From NCBI GenBank assembly GCA_965262565.1, contig CBDHFQ010000017.1:124001-188000 (forward strand): a DNA stretch of 64,000 nucleotides, written 5' to 3'. The notes under the pieces were generated by a model that was not told the DNA's origin, made no database searches, and saw nothing but the letters and a program-made list of their open reading frames with translations. This stretch comes from CBDHFQ01 sp965262565. Lineage in GTDB: Bacteria; Bacteroidota; Bacteroidia; J057. Position numbers and translations under genes: made by a program. Position 1 is the first letter of the stretch. Every line of letters begins with the position of its first letter. Below, piece by piece: positions 1 to 6,843 of this stretch.

Positions 1-172
1 CAAAGAGCTCATAGTCTACGGAGTCTATTTCCCTAACATTGAGAGGATCTTTCTAATTTTGGCAGGAGTACTGACAAATTTACACGAAATAGAGGCCAAT
101 TTAATCTCTGAGCATCTATATCAGGTATATGGAACTGCTTTTGCAGATAATCGTAGACCTAATAGGAGGTAA
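1..172 (+). CDS. 3' end of an unrecognised protein (cut by window edge)
   Basis: An open frame enters from the left edge and ends with TAA at 170-172, giving the last 56 codons of a protein. The visible part has a hydrophobic stretch (FLILAGVLTNL), then an acidic helix-like stretch (EIEANLISEHLYQVYG) and a basic tail rich in Arg and Asn. I do not recognise the family. The stop codon follows directly on the AGGAGG Shine-Dalgarno sequence of the next gene, only three bases before that gene's ATG, so the two are very likely co-transcribed and possibly translationally coupled. The gene's start and size lie outside the window. Confidence 0.6.
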   Translation, partial: KELIVYGVYFPNIERIFLILAGVLTNLHEIEANLISEHLYQVYGTAFADNRRPNRR

Positions 173-175
173 ACT

Positions 176-664
176 ATGAGATTAACAAATAAAAGTGGGG
201 GATTGAACCCCGAACCAGCAGAAGAACTTTCAGAACGATTAAATGTATTATTGGCGAATTACCAGCTATTTTTACAAAATATTCGTTCACTGTTCTGGAA
301 TCCACGTTTGCGCATTTTTATGGACTTTGGAGGTGCATTAGGTAAGTTGCGAAAAATCATGCAACAAGATGCTGAAGTAATAGCAAATAGTATTTTGTTA
401 TTGGGCCATGCCCCTTCCAGTTCAGCCATGGATTTTATGACCAAAGGAGATATCGCTTCAGCAGATAGTATTGAAGATCTTGATACAGGACTTAAAGTAA
501 TAATTAACAATACCGTTGAAATTCTTGATCATGTAGAAGAAGTAATAGACTTTATCTCAGATTGGGAAGAAGATGGGGCTTTGGAACTGTTGGATCAACT
601 GGAAGAAAGATTAACGTATGCGCATCTGTATTTTACTCAAATGCGCTCAACTTACATGAATTAA
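176..664 (+). CDS. Dps/ferritin-like protein lacking the ferroxidase ligands
   Basis: This 162-residue protein aligns with the Dps family of ferritin-like dodecamers, which bind DNA and detoxify iron and peroxide. The diagnostic stretch is LNVLLANYQLFLQNIRSLFW at residues 22-41, followed by DAEVIANSILLLG and a P at the usual place. Comparing by eye with Listeria innocua Dps without gaps, the iron ligands H31, H43, D47, D58 and E62 correspond here to F40, G52, G56, E67 and N71. The conserved Trp (W41) is kept. The protein therefore probably keeps the four-helix fold but not the classical intersubunit ferroxidase site. An AGGAGG Shine-Dalgarno sequence at 164-169, six bases before the ATG, is unusually strong for this phylum and fixes the start. 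Family call fairly sure; the loss of iron chemistry is inference. Confidence 0.75.
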   Translation: MRLTNKSGGLNPEPAEELSERLNVLLANYQLFLQNIRSLFWNPRLRIFMDFGGALGKLRKIMQQDAEVIANSILLLGHAPSSSAMDFMTKGDIASADSIEDLDTGLKVIINNTVEILDHVEEVIDFISDWEEDGALELLDQLEERLTYAHLYFTQMRSTYMN

Positions 665-687
665 ACTTGAATTTATATCTAACGTAG

Positions 688-733
688 AAAACATCTGGAT
701 TTCTCTATGAGTTCAGATGTTTTTTATTTTCTT
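688..733 (+). terminator. Intrinsic terminator after the Dps-like gene
   Basis: A 10-bp inverted repeat, AAAACATCTG at 688-697 and CAGATGTTTT at 714-723, is followed by a T-rich tail. It ends the plus-strand transcript and overlaps the stop codon of the convergent potassium-channel gene. Confidence 0.7.
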
Positions 734-1792
734 AGTTGATCCATTTAAGGATACAGGGTAAGTGTTGTTTAATTGATCCACTTCTACAACTAAATTTCCA
801 TCCTCGTCATTGTAAAATACTTTGTTAAATTTTGCTCCCCAAATAATATCCTCAGCTTTATATGAGTATCTGGTATGTACTTCCTGAGCAAAAGTCTCAT
901 CATACCCTCTAATAATTACCAGAAACTCAACATTAATTGTAAAATAATCTTCAAAAGACTTTTTGTATAAAGGACTACCTTCGTCTATGGGATGAACGAT
1001 CGTCCAGGTAAGGGGAAAAAGGGTTACTCTATCCCTTTCCAACGTTAATCGATTAAATTTCTGTTGTATAATCCCTTCCTCCTCCTCATAACACATAAGC
1101 ACCAATTCCGCACTTAATTCAATTAGTTGATTTTTACGCCTGTTTACTATTCTAAACTGAAAGCTATTAATATCTTTATAGGGAGCAATGATGGCGTTAT
1201 CACTGAAAGCAACTTTAGCTGATGGTTTTGAGAAACGCCCGTATAGTAAGCCAGTAGCAAGAGCAAATCCTAATAAACCTGACATTGCCTCAAAAGAAGC
1301 AATTACATTCGCCACATTTCCATTAGGACTTACAGAACCATATCCTACCGTGGTAAAGGTTTGTACGCTGAAGTAAAAAGCCTGAAGAAATTTCGAGAAT
1401 CTGTGAACTTTTTGAGGTACTCCAGTCAAATGTTCTACTCCGTCCAGCACATATAGGAAAGCAAAAAGGCAATTAACTATAATATATACTGTAACCAGTA
1501 ACAATATAAATTGCCACCAAGGAATAGCTACTAAAGTGATGTAGAGGTTAAGGGATCCTATTCCCGTACCTTTCTTAATTACATTGAACGACCCGTCTTT
1601 ATTGATCAATCTTTTATTTACTCTACCTAGCCTATTTCCAAATCCAAGGTCCTGAAAATCAGATTCATTAATTGGTTTAGATATTTTCTCTTTACCGTCC
1701 TTAGCGAGCGTGGACGATTGGTCCCTGTGTTTTTCAGAAAGATCAGATCCAGAGGTACGAATGTTTTTATTATCTAAATGATTAGGTTCCAT
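713..1792 (-). CDS. KirBac-type inward-rectifier potassium channel
   Basis: This 359-residue protein forms a homotetrameric K+ channel of the inward-rectifier family in the inner membrane. The first transmembrane helix lies near residues 91-117, the pore helix near 136-147, the selectivity filter TVGYG at 148-152, and the second helix near 160-186. The rest, to about residue 335, is the cytoplasmic immunoglobulin-like domain typical of Kir channels. The amphipathic approach to TM1 includes NKDGSFNV, a usual KirBac feature. The N-terminal 45 residues are polar and low in complexity, longer than in well-studied KirBacs, so a later start is possible although no better one is evident. It is transcribed alone, divergent from the delta-60-repeat gene and convergent with the Dps-like gene. 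Confidence 0.92.
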   Translation of the reverse strand: MEPNHLDNKNIRTSGSDLSEKHRDQSSTLAKDGKEKISKPINESDFQDLGFGNRLGRVNKRLINKDGSFNVIKKGTGIGSLNLYITLVAIPWWQFILLLVTVYIIVNCLFAFLYVLDGVEHLTGVPQKVHRFSKFLQAFYFSVQTFTTVGYGSVSPNGNVANVIASFEAMSGLLGFALATGLLYGRFSKPSAKVAFSDNAIIAPYKDINSFQFRIVNRRKNQLIELSAELVLMCYEEEEGIIQQKFNRLTLERDRVTLFPLTWTIVHPIDEGSPLYKKSFEDYFTINVEFLVIIRGYDETFAQEVHTRYSYKAEDIIWGAKFNKVFYNDEDGNLVVEVDQLNNTYPVSLNGSTKKIKNI

Positions 1793-2031
1793 AATTAATC
1801 AGGCCCATTACGGTCCAAGAGACTCCATCAAGTCTTATTTTGCCTCAAATAAAGTTAGAAAAGATTCTGTAAAATTTCACTTGCCTGCCCCTTAAACACC
1901 TTAATCAGCTGACCGAGTCCCTTTCATTTCCAAAGTAAAAAATATCCGAAACAATGCAGTCCATATTTTTTTTACAAAAAAATATTTAAGTAAATTAATT
2001 TTTAATATATTATATACTAAATAGTTAAAGG

Positions 2032-3615
2032 ATGCATTTAAAACTAATTGGCTGTTTTATTAGTCTTTTTGCCATCCTTGCTCCCCTAATCGCACAAGTT
2101 CCCGGTGAACTTGATATACATTTTGGTCATTCCGGTATTTGGACGGTAGATCATTCTGGACCTTATAAGGATAAGACCTCTGTTCACAGTTTTCTTCAGC
2201 CAAATGGAAAAATACTCATTTCATACGCGCTAACAGACCAATCTCAGGAAGGGTTTGTCATTAATCGACTGACTACTAATGGAATATTAGATTCTACCTT
2301 TGGAGTTCAGGGTACATTTACCGTGTATGAGAAAGCCCACTCTGTGCATATCACCGAGGCAGCGGAAGGAGGTTATCTACTGGCTATGAGTTATTTCCCT
2401 TATGAGTCTAGAGATGAAGTGGACCTTCTAATTATGAAATTGACCTATGAGGGCAAGTTAGATCCCTCCTTTGGTACAAAAGGAAGAATAGAAGTAAATC
2501 ATCTCGGGGACGAATCTCTGAGTAAAGTACTTGTAGATGAGTCAGGTAAAATATGGCTTTGTGGAGAATCACAGATCAAAAATTCTCCGAAAAAGAAAAT
2601 CATGTTTTTGCGACTGACCGCTGAGGGAGCTATTGATGAAACATTTGGGAAAGAGGGCGCATTACGTATAGATGTAGGTAAAAATCCTGCCTTAATGGAT
2701 GCAGAAGTATTACCAGATGGGGCCTTAGTAGGAGTAGGATACGCAAAAAAGAAGGAACTACGCGACATTATGGTTACCAAACTTACTAATAGTGGAATAT
2801 TAGACTCAACTTTTGGTGAAAATGGAATTAAATACCTTCATGTAGGAAAGGAACATAATTATGGAATGGAGGTAGAAATTCAGGGAAGCGACCATCTGAT
2901 TATAGGAGGACATGCTAAAATGGAGGAAGGTACTGATTTCGATCTGGTAGTATTGCGTTTGATGAGAAATGGATCAATGGACAAATCGTTTGGTGTTGAT
3001 GGGGTACAATTTATCGATCACGGTAAAGTAGACTATCTTTCGGATATGTTGCTAATGAGTGATGGTAATATATTACTTGCAGGTCAAGCCAATAAATACT
3101 TTAGCATTTCCAGATTGTCTCCAATAGGTATTCGGGATTCATCTTATTCCCAAGATGGATATGTTGATCTGCAAAAATTAAAGATTGGCGGAAAACCATA
3201 CGATAAATGCTATCGGATACATCTCATGAATAATCAATCCATAGTGATGACAGGCGTATTAAACTCTAAGGTATCTGCCATTTGTATGAAAGGGAACCCC
3301 CACATACCAGGCTTATCTTCCCTATCAAATATACATTGGAACCAGGAATCTTTTGCAGACGTTAAACAAATCCCCATTCGTCTTACTTCTTCCTCCAGCC
3401 TTAATGTCTATGTGTATGATGAAGGGCTAAGGAAAGCTGAATCATTGTCCTCTACTCACATTAAGAGGTTTGTACAATTACAAATATCGGAAAGATTGGG
3501 GTTATTAATGGTAGAAGATGGATTGGGAAAAGTACATACCTATGTAAATGGTAGATATGTACAAACATTTGAAAACGGATTAGAAGCCTCGCCTATCGTA
3601 CAAAGTTTTCCTTAA
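2032..3615 (+). CDS. Secreted delta-60 repeat protein
   Basis: A 527-residue exported protein with a signal peptide of about 21 residues (hydrophobic core then AQV). It carries at least six copies of the delta-60 repeat, seen as GxLDxxFGxxG motifs: GELDIHFGHSG, GILDSTFGVQG, GKLDPSFGTKG, GAIDETFGKEG, GILDSTFGENG and GSMDKSFGVDG. Such repeats fold into beta-propeller-like structures in surface or exported proteins of unknown function. The last 100 residues have no such repeats and look like a separate small beta domain. I do not see a T9SS type A sorting domain at the C terminus, which is unusual because delta-60 proteins of this phylum often carry one. It appears monocistronic. Confidence 0.85.
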   Translation: MHLKLIGCFISLFAILAPLIAQVPGELDIHFGHSGIWTVDHSGPYKDKTSVHSFLQPNGKILISYALTDQSQEGFVINRLTTNGILDSTFGVQGTFTVYEKAHSVHITEAAEGGYLLAMSYFPYESRDEVDLLIMKLTYEGKLDPSFGTKGRIEVNHLGDESLSKVLVDESGKIWLCGESQIKNSPKKKIMFLRLTAEGAIDETFGKEGALRIDVGKNPALMDAEVLPDGALVGVGYAKKKELRDIMVTKLTNSGILDSTFGENGIKYLHVGKEHNYGMEVEIQGSDHLIIGGHAKMEEGTDFDLVVLRLMRNGSMDKSFGVDGVQFIDHGKVDYLSDMLLMSDGNILLAGQANKYFSISRLSPIGIRDSSYSQDGYVDLQKLKIGGKPYDKCYRIHLMNNQSIVMTGVLNSKVSAICMKGNPHIPGLSSLSNIHWNQESFADVKQIPIRLTSSSSLNVYVYDEGLRKAESLSSTHIKRFVQLQISERLGLLMVEDGLGKVHTYVNGRYVQTFENGLEASPIVQSFP

Positions 3616-3648
3616 AAAAAGTGTCCGATACCCGCTACGGTATCGGAC
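3614..3648 (-). terminator. Perfect intrinsic terminator of the minus-strand small RNA unit
   Basis: Read on the minus strand, a 10-bp perfect stem (GTCCGATACC and GGTATCGGAC, positions 3639-3648 and 3623-3632) with a 6-base loop is followed by AC and seven T's. On the plus strand there is no T-run after the stem, so the polarity is clearly minus, pointing to a transcript coming from 3.9 kb rather than to the delta-60 gene. Confidence 0.85.
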
Positions 3649-3729
3649 TATATTCCTTGTTAACTTCCAAATTCATTTTACATTAAGAATCACCTAAAGC
3701 TAACGAAGGTAATAAGCAATGATCATCAA

Positions 3730-3789
3730 TCAGCTTTTACCAAGCTTAAAGGTGATGATTTGGAATTGATTGGAACTAGGACTAGACAT
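3730..3789 (-). CDS. 19-codon ORF with extended Shine-Dalgarno sequence
   Basis: The ORF encodes MSSPSSNQFQIITFKLGKS and ends with TGA. Its start is set by AGAAAGGAGGT at 3805-3795, complementary over 11 bases to the conserved ACCUCCUUUCU at the 3' end of 16S rRNA, with six bases between GGAGG and the ATG. The peptide starts with a Ser/Pro-rich half and ends with an amphipathic, basic half; it has no signal peptide and matches nothing I know. No gene follows on the same strand before the terminator, so it is not an obvious leader peptide for a downstream gene. It could be a real small protein, or its translation could serve only to change the RNA fold. Confidence 0.45.
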   Translation of the reverse strand: MSSPSSNQFQIITFKLGKS

Positions 3790-3895
3790 TGATTACCTCC
3801 TTTCTTTAAGTGAAACATATCAACAGGCATTGCATTTGGTCGATCCCTCCTGCTAACTTTCCTGTTGTCGATGACGAAAGTCATCTAGCATAAGT

Positions 3896-3927
3896 TAAAT
3901 TTATATCTATAAATGATATTATCCAAA
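3896..3927 (-). promoter_or_regulatory. Promoter of the small RNA unit
   Basis: On the minus strand TTTG (3927-3924) is followed after 20 bases by TAAATTTA (3903-3896), matching the Bacteroidota consensus TTTG / TAnnTTTG at 7 of 8 positions of the second box. Transcription would begin near 3890. Confidence 0.6.
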
Positions 3928-3967
3928 TAAGATATAAGAGATTTAATTCCACATATTACAGCATGAT

Positions 3968-5122
3968 TTAACTATAAGCTCTTTCTTTGATTAGATTTCT
4001 AGCGATAACTATTCGTTGAATCTCACTCGTTCCTTCATAGATTTCTGTAATTTTCGCATCTCTCAGTAGTCTTTCGACATGGTACTCTTTTACATATCCA
4101 TTTCCTCCATGAATTTGAACTGCCTCATCCGCACAATATTTAGCTGTTTTCGAAGCATATAGCTTGGCCATGGCTGCTGAAGAAACATAATCCAATCCCA
4201 TATCCTTATCTTTAGCCGCTTTGTATGTCAACATCCTCGCAGCTTCAATTTCCGTCGCCATGTTTGCAAGCTTAAATTGAATTGCCTGATGATTCTTAAT
4301 TTCAGTTCCAAATGACTTTCTGATTTTAGCGTATTCGAGACTCCTTTCAAATGCTCCAGAGGCGATCCCCAGAGCCTGAGAAGCAATTCCGATTCTGCCT
4401 CCATTCAAAGTTTTCATGGCAAACTTAAATCCAAAACCATCTTCCCCTACCCTATTCTGCTTGGGAACCTTAATATCATTAAAGTTTAATGAATGGGTAC
4501 CAGAACCTCTTATTCCCAATTTATTCTCTTTAGGCCCAAGTTCAAATCCCTCCATATCCCTTTCAACGATAAGGCAATTAATTCCTTTATGCCTTTTCTC
4601 TATATCTGATTGAGCAATAACAAAAAATAACGTAGCTACATCTGCATTAGTAATCCAGTTTTTAGTTCCATTCAATAGATAATAATCTCCCATATCTATT
4701 GCGGTCGTCTTCTGCTGGGTAGCATCGCTACCGGCTTCTGGTTCTGAAAGGCAAAATGCACCTATAATCTCTCCTGTAGCTAAACGAGGAAGATATTTTT
4801 CCTTTTGCTCTGGAGAACCGAAAGTTTCCAATCCCCAACAAACCAAAGAGTTGTTTACTGACACAATTACACTTGCGGAAGCATCCCATTTAGAAATTTC
4901 CTCCATGGCCAGAACATAGGAAATCGTGTCCATCCCCCCTCCTTGATAAGCAGGATCTACCATCATTCCCATAAATCCTAGCTCCCCCATTCGCTTTAGG
5001 AGCTCATGAGGAAAGTATTGCTTTTCATCTCTATCAATCACGCCTGGTTTAAGCTCGTTTTCAGCGAATTCCCTTGCTGCTTCACGAATTAGACGGTGTT
5101 CTTCTGTTAATTCAAAATCCAT
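3968..5122 (-). CDS. Acyl-CoA dehydrogenase (short-chain/butyryl type)
   Basis: A 384-residue FAD enzyme that oxidises acyl-CoA to the 2-enoyl-CoA in fatty-acid or branched-chain amino-acid breakdown, passing electrons to electron-transfer flavoprotein. The first family signature is seen as GAFCLSEPEAGSDA, the second as QIHGGNGYVKEYHVERLLRD. The catalytic base is the Glu in IYEGTSEIQR near residue 367, the place found in short-chain and butyryl-CoA dehydrogenases. Length is normal for the family. The exact acyl substrate cannot be told from sequence alone. The gene is transcribed alone, divergent from the DUF3289-like gene; the small RNA promoter begins 41 bases beyond its stop codon, with no terminator between. 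Confidence 0.95.
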   Translation of the reverse strand: MDFELTEEHRLIREAAREFAENELKPGVIDRDEKQYFPHELLKRMGELGFMGMMVDPAYQGGGMDTISYVLAMEEISKWDASASVIVSVNNSLVCWGLETFGSPEQKEKYLPRLATGEIIGAFCLSEPEAGSDATQQKTTAIDMGDYYLLNGTKNWITNADVATLFFVIAQSDIEKRHKGINCLIVERDMEGFELGPKENKLGIRGSGTHSLNFNDIKVPKQNRVGEDGFGFKFAMKTLNGGRIGIASQALGIASGAFERSLEYAKIRKSFGTEIKNHQAIQFKLANMATEIEAARMLTYKAAKDKDMGLDYVSSAAMAKLYASKTAKYCADEAVQIHGGNGYVKEYHVERLLRDAKITEIYEGTSEIQRIVIARNLIKERAYS

Positions 5123-5228
5123 AACAATCTAATATTTTCGTTTTAGTAGTAGCTGAAAAATATTATTAACCTAATTTTGTAATATAAGGTTTCTATGATC
5201 TAAAACAATGTTTTAATAATCACATTTC

Positions 5229-6083
5229 ATGCAGCCAACAATTCTCTCTGAAGAAAAGTTAACCACACTACTTCCTTATGCTCTCCATCAAAGTGGCCAA
5301 TCAGGTTCTGGCACGGACTTTACGTCTGGCCTTCATCTACAACCGCAATCTGAAGAACTAAAAAAGTTACTGGAAAAACCTCTTCTTTCCTTTAGAACTA
5401 TAGAAGAGAATACCCATCAATCTGAAAAAACTCAAGCAGAACATTTATCTAAACATCAACAGGAAAGAGGTCTTCTTAATTTTTACTATCTCACCCAGAA
5501 ATCGGATGAAGATTTATTCGACATACTAGAAAAATGGCTCCACAGAGGTATCGTTAATGATTTAAGTAGTGAATTAATATCTAGTAGAATAATAAAACAC
5601 CTACGTTTGGGTGAAGGGAAAGATTTTACAGATACTGACTATCTGGTTAGTCTGATGCTCAAACAACCGCATTGCTCTGCATTTATAAATGAATTATCTA
5701 AAACGTTTAGGGAGCTCATGCAAAAACATCATGGAGATTTCACACAAATTACCTCTCTGGAATGTAAAAAATCTCCAAGGTTTTCTTGGTGGGATAATTC
5801 TTCCCTGGCAACGCTGGTAGGCGGTACGCAAGAATTAAAAGTTTGGTTAGTAAATATGGAGTACAATCATTCTACACAGAAGTATCAAGCTTCACTCAAC
5901 GTGCAAATTTATGATGATTTTGGAATCAATGAATCTGACATTACCAATGCAACATTTCCTGCCTCTATTGCCCTCGAAGGTATGGTAGCTCAATGGATAT
6001 TAAATAATCAACGGGCATATAAACCTTTTAGAACCAGATTCGATGTTGATGTAACAGTAGAGGGATCGCTTCAGCTATCCTAA
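5229..6083 (+). CDS. DUF3289-like protein of unknown function
   Basis: A 284-residue soluble-looking protein with no signal peptide or membrane segment. The N-terminal 85 residues are polar. The C-terminal half resembles the DUF3289 family as I remember it: FINELSKTFRELMQKHHGDF near residues 158-177, a central GGTQELKVW, then IYDDFGINESDI and a closing WILNNQRAYKPFRTRFDV, matching the usual YDhFGLDxxDI and the aromatic PF motif. The function of that family is not known; it is best known from proteobacteria. The assignment is from memory of motifs, and a profile search would settle it. A perfect TAATTTTG box sits at 5172-5179 upstream, without a clear partner box. Confidence 0.6.
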   Translation: MQPTILSEEKLTTLLPYALHQSGQSGSGTDFTSGLHLQPQSEELKKLLEKPLLSFRTIEENTHQSEKTQAEHLSKHQQERGLLNFYYLTQKSDEDLFDILEKWLHRGIVNDLSSELISSRIIKHLRLGEGKDFTDTDYLVSLMLKQPHCSAFINELSKTFRELMQKHHGDFTQITSLECKKSPRFSWWDNSSLATLVGGTQELKVWLVNMEYNHSTQKYQASLNVQIYDDFGINESDITNATFPASIALEGMVAQWILNNQRAYKPFRTRFDVDVTVEGSLQLS

Positions 6084-6125
6084 AGCAATCCCTCCAATAT
6101 CCTGTAAAATAATGTTATATTTCAA

Positions 6126-6779
6126 TTAATCTGTTTCATCATAAACAGTAATTCCCGGATATTTGCCTGCATCAAAAACAAATTGACTATCTTCAAATCC
6201 TTTATTAAAATTCATTTCCAGGAATTCATAGGTAGTTTTTGTTTGTAATCGATCAATAGTAACAGCCTTCTCTAGATTTTTTTCTTTTTTGTCGATCCAC
6301 AATACTGCCTGATTATATTCTAATCCTTCATCAGAAAATGCCAAATAAATTTTATGGCATGCTACTCCATGCACTACTTCCTCACCATCGTATCTCAATT
6401 TCGCATTGTTCTTATAGAGATTGAATACTTCATCAATATTTACGCCTTCATCTGGCTCATAATTTAAAATGTTAACTTCATTATCCTCCATAAAATATAT
6501 CCACTGCTTCTCTCCATCGCAATAAATTTCCTGCCCGTTCAGCTTGATATAAAATTTATCTTCCTTCTTTAGTATATATTCTCCCTGCTTAATGGAAGTA
6601 CGATTAGTATAATTTCCTATACCGTATTTAAACGTTCCACTAATATCCTCAGCATTCTCAAACATTTTCTCCATTTCCTTCATAATCTTCACTGGATCGT
6701 GCTTCTGAGAGAATACAGTAAGACTTAACATACAACAAAGTAAGCCTACTATGATGGGTTTATGTTTCATAAAATTCAA
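6126..6779 (-). CDS. LolA-like outer-membrane lipoprotein carrier
   Basis: A 217-residue periplasmic protein with a signal peptide ending near residue 25 (LTVFSQKH). The rest matches the LolA family of half-open beta-barrels that ferry lipoproteins from the inner to the outer membrane: SGTFKYGIGNYTN, KQGEYILKKEDKFYIK, an acidic strand DGEKQWIYFMEDNEVNI and the closing FDAGKYPGITVYDE. It follows ftsK on the same strand with a gap of 64 bases, an arrangement common in Bacteroidota, so the two are probably one operon driven by the promoter before ftsK. LolA family members share low identity, so a related lipid-binding role is possible. Confidence 0.85.
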   Translation of the reverse strand: MNFMKHKPIIVGLLCCMLSLTVFSQKHDPVKIMKEMEKMFENAEDISGTFKYGIGNYTNRTSIKQGEYILKKEDKFYIKLNGQEIYCDGEKQWIYFMEDNEVNILNYEPDEGVNIDEVFNLYKNNAKLRYDGEEVVHGVACHKIYLAFSDEGLEYNQAVLWIDKKEKNLEKAVTIDRLQTKTTYEFLEMNFNKGFEDSQFVFDAGKYPGITVYDETD

Positions 6780-6843
6780 TATTTTCTAATTTAAACTTAA
6801 ATATAAACCGAACTTTTCCAATGATAGAGATCTAATGTTCGAT

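Larger units (their letters stand above)
3614..3891 (-). ncRNA. Candidate structured small RNA / small mRNA of about 280 nt
   Basis: Between the acyl-CoA dehydrogenase and the delta-60 gene, the minus strand holds a complete small transcription unit: a phylum-type promoter (3896-3927), about 280 transcribed bases and a perfect intrinsic terminator. The 5' part can fold into a hairpin GATGAC-TTTC-GTCATC (3885-3870) enclosed by TGCTA/TAGCA (3890-3886 with 3855-3851). CAACAGG (3867-3861), inside that enclosure, is complementary to CCTGTTG (3827-3821) downstream, which would make a pseudoknot. Next comes AGAAAGGAGGT (3805-3795), an extended Shine-Dalgarno sequence, and a 19-codon ORF. Two further pairings (3810-3804 with 3751-3745; 3756-3750 with 3695-3689) and an anti-Shine-Dalgarno segment (3713-3707) allow alternative folds. 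I recognise no known RNA family. Existence as an RNA is likely; function is unknown. Confidence 0.6.

Noticed and set aside
3791..3810. Plus-strand ACCTCCTTTCT, which looks like the 3' end of 16S rRNA
   Set aside because: No other 16S sequence surrounds it, and both promoter and terminator polarity place the transcript on the minus strand, where it is a Shine-Dalgarno sequence.
3853..3891. A 12-codon minus-strand ORF (MLDDFRHRQQES) at the start of the small RNA unit
   Set aside because: It starts almost at the predicted transcription start, has no ribosome-binding site, and coincides with the strongest hairpin, so structure explains it better than coding.
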